DNA from: Halobacterium litoreum
GTDB taxonomy: Archaea; Halobacteriota; Halobacteria; Halobacteriales; Halobacteriaceae
Direction of reading: 5' to 3'
Assembly (NCBI RefSeq): GCF_021233415.1
Contig: NZ_CP089466.1
Span: 2,046,001 to 2,110,000, forward strand
Length of the DNA stretch: 64,000 nt
Shown here: one piece after another, positions 58,865-64,000 of the stretch
Position numbering within the stretch: the stretch's first letter is position 1
How the letters are laid out: each line of letters starts with the position of its first letter
Translations under genes and position numbers: made by a program
The notes under the pieces: model-generated
Told to the model about the DNA's origin: nothing
What the model saw: only the letters and a program-made list of their open reading frames with translations
The model's database searches: none

Positions 58865-60055
58865 ATGCCCTCCACCGAACTCGAGTCGGCCAAATTCACC
58901 AGTATCGACTGGAGCGACGAGTCCGGCGGCTGGCGGTCGGTCCGCTACCGCAGCGTCGGACTCGTCGCCGCGTTGCTCCTCGTCGCCGCCCTGTTCACCT
59001 ACGACTACGTCGCCGCCCCGCGGGAACTGTTCGCGTTCATGGACTGGGACGTCACCCGGATGGACTGGCTGTTCCTCGTCTCGACGGTGCTGTTCGTCCG
59101 GTACGCGCTCGTCCCCCTCGCGGTCAGCCGCGAACGCTCGTCGACGTACGTCCGCGAGTTCGTGCGCCGGCCGGCGGGCGTCCTGAGTCTCGGGTACATC
59201 CTCTTCTTCGGCGTCATGGGGCTCGTCGGTCCCGAGTGGTTCGGGCTGGCCCGCGTCGACTTCTACGCGAAAGTCCAGCCGCCGGTGTTCACGTCGGTGA
59301 ACACCGGGAACATCCGGGCGTACAACTGCGTCGGGAAGGTAGCCGGAAACCAGTGCCACGGGACGTGGCAGTACCCGCTCGGCACCACGCGCGTGGGCGA
59401 GGACGTCGCGAAAGTCATCGTCTACGCCATCCGCATCGGCCTCAAGCTCGCGTTGAGCGCGGCGATGATAATGGTCGTCGTCGCGACCGCCGTCGGCACC
59501 GCCGCCGGCTACTTCGGCGGCTGGGTCGACGACGTGTTGATGCGGTACGTCGACGTCCAGCAGACCGTCCCCGCCATCGTCGTCTACATCATCCTCTCGA
59601 CGATGTACCTCGGGAAGGGGCTGTTCGCGCTCGCGCTCGTCTTCGGCCTGCTCGACTGGGGCGGCATCGCACGCCTCGTCCGCAGTGAAGTCCTCCAGCG
59701 CCGCACCGACGGCTACGTGCGCGCCGCGCAGGCGGCCGGCGCGAGTGACCTCCACGTCGTCCGAAAACACGTCATCCCGAACTCCACGGCGACCATCGTC
59801 ACCGCGCTCACGCGACAGATTCCCCTGCTCATCCTCGCGCAGGTGGCGCTCGCGTACCTGAAACTGAACAGCGTCGCGTTCCGCTCGCTCGGCGAGGTGC
59901 TGATGCGTGGACTGTCTGCGAACCCCGTGCCGTGGCACCAGCGCTGGTGGGTCACCGGCTTCATCACGCTGTTCCTCGTCGTCACCGTCGTGTCGTTCAA
60001 CGTCTTCGGGGACGTGGTTCGTGACGTTCTCGACCCACAGGAGGAGGTGGCGTAG
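58865..60055 (+). CDS. ABC transporter permease, DppC-like (C2)
   Basis: The 396-residue C-type permease has the same build as C1: an extended N-terminus with two helices, a loop with two Cys (C155, C164), then HGTWQYPLGTTRVGEDVAKV and the EAA loop YVRAAQAAGASDLHVVRKHVIPN. It starts MPSTELESAKF at ATG 58865. It is immediately followed by the two ATPase genes (no gap to the first), so C2-D-F is the core operon. Confidence 0.88.
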   Translation: MPSTELESAKFTSIDWSDESGGWRSVRYRSVGLVAALLLVAALFTYDYVAAPRELFAFMDWDVTRMDWLFLVSTVLFVRYALVPLAVSRERSSTYVREFVRRPAGVLSLGYILFFGVMGLVGPEWFGLARVDFYAKVQPPVFTSVNTGNIRAYNCVGKVAGNQCHGTWQYPLGTTRVGEDVAKVIVYAIRIGLKLALSAAMIMVVVATAVGTAAGYFGGWVDDVLMRYVDVQQTVPAIVVYIILSTMYLGKGLFALALVFGLLDWGGIARLVRSEVLQRRTDGYVRAAQAAGASDLHVVRKHVIPNSTATIVTALTRQIPLLILAQVALAYLKLNSVAFRSLGEVLMRGLSANPVPWHQRWWVTGFITLFLVVTVVSFNVFGDVVRDVLDPQEEVA

Positions 60056-61060
60056 ATGCGGGAGCCGCTGCTCTCGGTCCGCGACCTCCACACGCAGTTC
60101 GACACCGACGACGGCACCGTGAAAGCCGTCGACGGCGTCAGTTTCGACGTGGAGCCCGGCGAGACGGTGTGTCTCGTCGGCGAGTCCGGCTCCGGGAAGA
60201 CGGTCGCCTGCGAGTCCATCACGAAGCTCATCCCGACGCCGCCGGGAGAGATTACGGGCGGCGAGGTGCGCTTCGACGGCGAGGACCTCGCCGACCTCTC
60301 CTCGAAGCAACTCCGGCAGTACCGCGGCGGCCGCATCGGCCACGTCTTCCAGAACCCGCAGGGCGCACTCGACCCGGTCTACACCGTCGGCGAGCAGCTC
60401 GTGGAGGCGATTCGCCTCCACCGCGACGTGTCGAAGAAGGCGGCCCGGAAGCGCGCAGTCGAGTTGCTCGACCGCGTCGGCATCGGCGACGTATCGGAGC
60501 GCATCGACGACTACCCCCACCAGTTCTCGGGCGGGATGAAACAGCGCGTCGTCATCGCGATGGCGCTCGCCTGCGACCCCGACCTGCTCATCGCCGACGA
60601 ACCGACCACCGCCCTCGACGTGACCATCCAAGCGCAGGTCTTGCGCCTCCTGAACGAACTGCAGGAGGAACGCGGGATGGCGATGGTGTTCGTCACGCAC
60701 GACCTCGGCGTCGTCGCGGAAATCGCCGACCGCGTCGTGGTGATGTACGCGGGGAAGGTGATGGAGACCGGCGACGTCTACCAGGTGTTCGAGAACCCCT
60801 CGCACCCGTACACGAAGGCGCTGTTGAAGTGCCTGCCCGGGAGAGGGCGCGCGCTCGAAACCATCGGCGGGTCGCTGCCGGACCCGACCGACCCGCCGGA
60901 CGGCTGTCGGTTCCACCCGCGGTGTCCCCACGCCGTCCCGGCGTGCGAGGAGGGCGGCCAGCCCGCCTTCGAGGACGTGGGCGGGAACCACGAGGCGTCC
61001 TGCGTGCTGTACGGCACCGAACACGAGCAACCCGAAGCACTGGAGGCAGACGATGACTGA
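60056..61060 (+). CDS. ABC transporter ATPase, DppD-like
   Basis: The 334-residue ATPase powers the transporter with its partner. Walker A is GESGSGKT, the signature FSGGMKQRVVIAMALA and Walker B LLIADEPTTALDV. The C-terminal oligopeptide-transporter extension carries the Cys-containing CRFHPRCPHAVPACEEG motif. The ATG follows the C2 stop directly. The best-known substrates of the family are di- and oligopeptides and nickel; which applies here is not evident. Confidence 0.92.
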   Translation: MREPLLSVRDLHTQFDTDDGTVKAVDGVSFDVEPGETVCLVGESGSGKTVACESITKLIPTPPGEITGGEVRFDGEDLADLSSKQLRQYRGGRIGHVFQNPQGALDPVYTVGEQLVEAIRLHRDVSKKAARKRAVELLDRVGIGDVSERIDDYPHQFSGGMKQRVVIAMALACDPDLLIADEPTTALDVTIQAQVLRLLNELQEERGMAMVFVTHDLGVVAEIADRVVVMYAGKVMETGDVYQVFENPSHPYTKALLKCLPGRGRALETIGGSLPDPTDPPDGCRFHPRCPHAVPACEEGGQPAFEDVGGNHEASCVLYGTEHEQPEALEADDD

Positions 61061-62312
61061 CGACGCCATCCTCTCCGTGGAGAACCTGGAGAAACACTAC
61101 CCCGTGCGGTCCGGACTGCTGCGCCGCGTCACCGGCCACGTGAAGGCCGTCGACGGCGTCAGTTTCGAGGTCCGCGAGGGCGAGACGGTCGGCCTGGTCG
61201 GCGAGTCCGGCTGCGGGAAGTCGACGACGGCGACCAGCCTGCTCCGACTGGAGGAGCCGACGGGCGGCGACGTCTACTTCGACGGCGAGGACATCACGGA
61301 GTACGGCAAAGACGAACAGAAGGAGTTCCGGCGGCGCGCCCAGATGGTGTTCCAGGACCCGAACTCGGCGTTCGACCCGCGGATGACCGTCGGCGAGTCG
61401 GTCGCCGAACCGCTGGGTATCCACGGCCTCCGCGACGGCGACCGGCAGGAGGAAATCGTCGGCGACCTGCTCGAACGCGTCGGGATGTCGGCGGACGACG
61501 CGAGCCGGTACCCCCACGAGTTCTCCGGCGGGCAGAAACAGCGCATCGCGCTCGCCCGCTCGCTCATCCTGAACCCGGACCTGCTCGTCGCGGACGAGCC
61601 CGTGAGCGCGCTGGACGTGAGCGTGCAGGCCGAGATTCTCTCGCTGCTGGACGACCTCCAGCAGGAACTGAATCTGTCGATGCTCCTCATCAGCCACGAC
61701 CTCGGCGTCGTCCAGCAGGTGTGTGACCGCGTCGGCGTGATGTACCTCGGCGAACTCGTGGAGATGGGGACCACCGAGGAACTGTTCGAGAACCCCCAGC
61801 ACCCGTACACCGAAGCGTTGCTCGCGTCCATCCCCGACCCGGACCCGCGCCAGCGCGGGGACGCAATCGAGTTGACCGGCGACGTGCCGGACCCGTCGAA
61901 CCCGCCGAGTGGCTGTTCGTTCCACCCGCGGTGTCCCCGCGTGGTGCCACCCGAGGAGTTCGACTTCCCAGAGGACTCGTTCCGGGAGGTCTTGGACTTC
62001 CGGCTCGCCGTGGAGAACGGCGACGTGGACGAGGACCTGCTCGCGGGCGAGGGCGACGTGCGCGAGGAGTTCGGCCTCCCGTCCGCGTTGCCCGACGACG
62101 ACGCCGAAGCCGTCGTGTCGTCGGCCATCGACGACCTGCTCGCGGGCGACGAGGACGCCGCCGCCGACCGCCTCGGGGACGCGTTCACGTCCGTCTGCGA
62201 GCGCGAGGAGCCGGCCCTCCAGGAGACCGACGCCGGCCACCCGGCGGCGTGTCACCTCCACGACCACGCGAGCGAACACGCGCCGCCCGAACTCACGCAG
62301 GCACAGGACTGA
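61053..62312 (+). CDS. ABC transporter ATPase, DppF-like
   Basis: The 419-residue second ATPase overlaps DppD by 8 nt. Walker A is GESGCGKST, the signature [14 protein letters not shown] and Walker [15 protein letters not shown]. The C-terminus keeps [12 protein letters not shown], but about 80 mostly acidic residues (from [16 protein letters not shown] to [10 protein letters not shown]) are inserted before the closing [21 protein letters not shown]. This makes it longer than bacterial DppF. No substrate-binding protein gene follows; the next gene is aspS. Confidence 0.92.
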   Translation: MTDDAILSVENLEKHYPVRSGLLRRVTGHVKAVDGVSFEVREGETVGLVGESGCGKSTTATSLLRLEEPTGGDVYFDGEDITEYGKDEQKEFRRRAQMVFQDPNSAFDPRMTVGESVAEPLGIHGLRDGDRQEEIVGDLLERVGMSADDASRYPHEFSGGQKQRIALARSLILNPDLLVADEPVSALDVSVQAEILSLLDDLQQELNLSMLLISHDLGVVQQVCDRVGVMYLGELVEMGTTEELFENPQHPYTEALLASIPDPDPRQRGDAIELTGDVPDPSNPPSGCSFHPRCPRVVPPEEFDFPEDSFREVLDFRLAVENGDVDEDLLAGEGDVREEFGLPSALPDDDAEAVVSSAIDDLLAGDEDAAADRLGDAFTSVCEREEPALQETDAGHPAACHLHDHASEHAPPELTQAQD

Positions 62313-62354
62313 CCGCTCTCGCGGTCGGTTCGCCGCACGCCGGAAATGGCGGCG

Positions 62355-62361
62355 TTTAAGG
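62355..62361 (+). promoter_or_regulatory. aspS promoter (TATA box)
   Basis: TTTAAGG in GGCGTTTAAGGCC is centred about 27 nt upstream of the aspS ATG at 62385, predicting a leaderless transcript. Confidence 0.55.
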
Positions 62362-62384
62362 CCGGGTGTCGTGAATCGGGAGGC

Positions 62385-63689
62385 ATGCAGGACCGCACGT
62401 TCACCGCGGACGCCGAGCCGGGCGACCACGCGACGGTCGCCGGCTGGGTACACGAGATTCGCGACCTCGGTGGCATCGCCTTCCTCATCCTCCGAGACAA
62501 GACCGGGAAGATTCAGGTCAAATTCGAGAAGGACGAGATGGACGACGACCTCGTGGAGACCGGGCTGGGCGCCCACCGCGAGTCCGTCGTGCAGGTCACC
62601 GGCGACGTCGAGGAAGAAGAGCGCGCGCCGACCGGCGTCGAGGTGACGCCGGAGTCGATGCAGGTGCTCGCCGACGCCGACCCCGAACTCCCCCTCGACC
62701 CGTCGGGGAAGGTCGACGCCGACCTCTCGACGCGCCTCGACAACCGCACGCTGGACGCCCGCAAGCCGGAGACGAAGGCCGTCTTCGAGATTCGCGCGGA
62801 AGTCCTGCGCGCGGTCCGCGAGTACTTCCGGAGCGTCGGCTCCACGGAGATCAACACGCCGAAAATCGTCGCCACGGGCACCGAGGGCGGCACGGAACTG
62901 TTCCCCGTGACGTACTTCGGCCGCGAGGCGTTCATGAACCAGAGCCCCCAGCTGTTCAAGCAGCTGATGGTCGGTAGCGGCCTGGAACGCGTCTTCGAGG
63001 TCGGTCCCATCTTCCGCGCGGAGGAGCACAACACGCCCCGCCACCTGAACGAGGCGACGATGATCGACTTCGAGTCCGCGTTCATCGACCACGAGGAGGC
63101 GATGGATGTCTGCGAAGGGACGCTCAAGGCGGCGTACTCGGCGGTCGAGGAGCACTGCCAGGAGGAACTCGAAATTCTGGGCATCGCCGACGAGTTCGAG
63201 GCGCCGACCGACGACTTCCCGCGGCTCACCTACGAGGAGGCCATCGAGCGCATCAACGCGACGGGCGAGCTCGACGAGCAACTCGTCTGGGGCGACGACC
63301 TGCCGACCGAGGGCGAGAAGGCCCTCGGCGACGACGTGGGCGGGCACTACTTCGTCACGGACTGGCCGAGCGAGATCAAGCCGTTCTACATCCAGGACTA
63401 CGACGACGACCCCGACCTCTCGAAGGGCTTCGACCTGATGCACCCGCGCATGGAACTCGTCTCCGGCGGGCAGCGCGAACACCGCTACGACGCGCTCGTC
63501 GAGGGCTTCGAGCAGCAGGGCCTCGACCCCGACCAGTTCGAGTACTACACGAAGATGTTCCGCTACGGGATGCCGCCCCACGCCGGGTGGGCGTACGGCG
63601 TCGAGCGCCTCGTGATGACGATGCTCGACCTCGACAACATCCGGGAAGCCGTGCTGTTCCCGCGAGACCGGCAACGCCTGTCGCCGTAG
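62385..63689 (+). CDS. aspS: Aspartyl-tRNA synthetase, archaeal type
   Basis: The 434-residue class II enzyme attaches Asp to tRNA. It has an N-terminal OB anticodon-binding domain (to about 100), then motif 2 region [16 protein letters not shown] and motif 3 GAERL-like [13 protein letters not shown]; it ends [11 protein letters not shown] as usual for archaeal AspRS. At the two positions known to govern discrimination it has His (H23, in GWVHEIRD) and Pro (P82), which predict a non-discriminating AspRS that also charges tRNA-Asn for amidation by GatCAB. The UAG stop sits in a hairpin loop. Confidence 0.95.
   Translation: MQDRTFTADAEPGDHATVAGWVHEIRDLGGIAFLILRDKTGKIQVKFEKDEMDDDLVETGLGAHRESVVQVTGDVEEEERAPTGVEVTPESMQVLADADPELPLDPSGKVDADLSTRLDNRTLDARKPETKAVFEIRAEVLRAVREYFRSVGSTEINTPKIVATGTEGGTELFPVTYFGREAFMNQSPQLFKQLMVGSGLERVFEVGPIFRAEEHNTPRHLNEATMIDFESAFIDHEEAMDVCEGTLKAAYSAVEEHCQEELEILGIADEFEAPTDDFPRLTYEEAIERINATGELDEQLVWGDDLPTEGEKALGDDVGGHYFVTDWPSEIKPFYIQDYDDDPDLSKGFDLMHPRMELVSGGQREHRYDALVEGFEQQGLDPDQFEYYTKMFRYGMPPHAGWAYGVERLVMTMLDLDNIREAVLFPRDRQRLSP
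63657..63689 (+). repeat. aspS 3' end, reference copy
   Basis: The last ten codons and the stop of aspS ([10 protein letters not shown] then TAG). GTCGCC (63680-63685) pairs with GGCGAC (63689-63694) so that the GTA loop contains part of the stop codon. It is listed as the reference for the second copy at 63821-63853. Confidence 0.8.
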
Positions 63690-63820
63690 GCGACGGCGTC
63701 CCTGTCGAGCGGGAGCACGGAAGTCGCAGCCCGCGCAACGCAGTGAGCAGGAACGTCTTCCGGCGTTCTCGTGAGGGGACCGAACGAGAATTCGCTGGGC
63801 GCGACTGGCGCCGAGCGATA

Positions 63821-63853
63821 TTCCCGCGAGATCGACAACGGCTCTCCCCGTAG
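63821..63853 (+). repeat. Second copy of the aspS 3' end
   Basis: A 33-base sequence encoding [10 protein letters not shown] and TAG, 164 nt downstream of the end of aspS. It matches the real 3' end at 28 of 33 bases, and all five differences are at synonymous third positions. The similarity stops sharply before the Phe codon. This looks like a remnant of another aspS allele, for example left by an integration/excision event or by gene conversion, but no integrase is present. Confidence 0.75.
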
Positions 63854-63894
63854 GGGAGAACGTTGTCGGTCAGCGAGACGCGCCAGCGTCTCGC
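63833..63894. other. Intergenic hairpins downstream of the aspS end copy
   Basis: CGACAACG (63833-63840) pairs with CGTTGTCG (63861-63868) and TCTCCCC (63843-63849) with GGGGAGA (63853-63859), giving a 15-bp stem whose loop, GTA, contains part of the copied stop codon. A further perfect stem, GCGAGACGC (63873-63881) with GCGTCTCGC (63886-63894), follows. The remaining gap up to the next gene (63895-63985) shows no ORF. The earlier part (63690-63820) has shorter inverted repeats but no gene. Confidence 0.6.
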
Positions 63895-63985
63895 AAGACC
63901 GTCAGCGTCTGAGTCCCTAGCTGGGAACTGGCGGGTCGTCCCCAGACTGCAACGCTTACCTTCTCGCGTCGCCGAACCCGTGTCA

Positions 63986-64000
63986 ATGAGCGACGGCGAC
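63986..64000 (+). CDS. Start of a gene truncated by the window edge
   Basis: Only five codons (MSDGD) are visible. CTTACCTTC, 24-32 nt upstream, fits a leaderless promoter. The product cannot be identified. Confidence 0.35.

Noticed and set aside
63587-63853. 88-codon open frame overlapping the aspS end and ending [10 protein letters not shown]
   Set aside because: It is out of frame with aspS, rich in Arg/Pro and has no promoter; only the final 33 bases are meaningful, as a copy of the aspS end.
63690-63985. Integrated mobile element next to aspS
   Set aside because: The repeated aspS end is suggestive, but the 130 bases between the copies contain no integrase or other gene, so an intact element is not supported.
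1-64000. CRISPR arrays, insertion sequences, tRNA or rRNA genes
   Set aside because: No regularly spaced direct repeats, transposase motifs, cloverleaf-like sequence with a GTTCRA-type T arm, or rRNA-like segments were found in the intergenic regions I inspected by eye; a tRNAscan or Infernal run would be decisive.

Overview
The window is a very GC-rich, gene-dense stretch of a haloarchaeal chromosome (class Halobacteria; the trpCBA-aroA'-aroB'-aroD neighbourhood is what I would expect in Halobacterium or a close relative, but I cannot fix the genus). The evidence is the archaeal version of the shikimate pathway, a membrane-bound LonB protease, a thermosome subunit, TFB, geranylgeranylglyceryl phosphate synthase, a CetZ tubulin homologue, strongly acidic proteins, and TATA boxes lying 26-34 nt upstream of start codons, which is the layout of leaderless haloarchaeal transcripts. 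I found no rRNA, tRNA, CRISPR array, transposase or integrase.

Layout. 1-7 kb: aromatic amino acid synthesis (aroD, aroB', aroA', and trpCBA with overlapping stop/start codons). 7-17 kb: an alkyltransferase-like protein, a CPBP membrane protease, an MFS transporter, LonB, NadM, a SAM hydrolase (DUF62), a TRIC-type channel, an APC permease and a thermosome subunit. 17-37 kb: mostly single housekeeping or accessory genes (glycosyltransferases, methyltransferase, F420/FMN-type oxidoreductase, MBL hydrolase, YkgJ-type protein, TRAM protein, radical SAM protein, small heat-shock protein, FAD oxidoreductases, Nudix, aldo/keto reductase, epimerase) interspersed with zinc-finger and other micro-proteins. 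37.3-45.9 kb: one eight-gene, tightly overlapping operon on the minus strand for a type IV pilus-like machine (TadA-type ATPase, TadC-type membrane protein, several pilin-like proteins and one 986-residue protein). 46-54 kb: CetZ, a phosphodiesterase-family protein, a degenerate DHH protein, inorganic pyrophosphatase, a PadR regulator, RNase HI, TFB and GGGP synthase. 54.4-62.3 kb: an oligopeptide-type ABC transporter cluster with three B-type and two C-type permeases, one ATPase pair and no substrate-binding protein. 62.4-63.7 kb: aspS, followed by a hairpin-rich intergenic region and the first codons of another gene.

Most notable signals. (1) Each of the three DppB-like permeases is preceded by a short leader ORF (22, 13 and 20 residues). 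Its stop codon overlaps the permease start, and a TATA-like element is placed to start transcription at the leader ATG rather than at the permease. (2) A 33-nt second copy of the aspS 3' end lies 164 nt downstream of the real one and differs only at five synonymous third positions. (3) Two intergenic elements (30-194 and 21227-21415) share a conserved loop and flanks but have completely different, fully compensated stems, which suggests a structured RNA or repeat family; related hairpins follow cetZ. (4) Seven of fifteen convergent gene pairs abut stop codon to stop codon with zero bases between. (5) An MGMT-like protein carries Asp where the methyl-accepting Cys should be.
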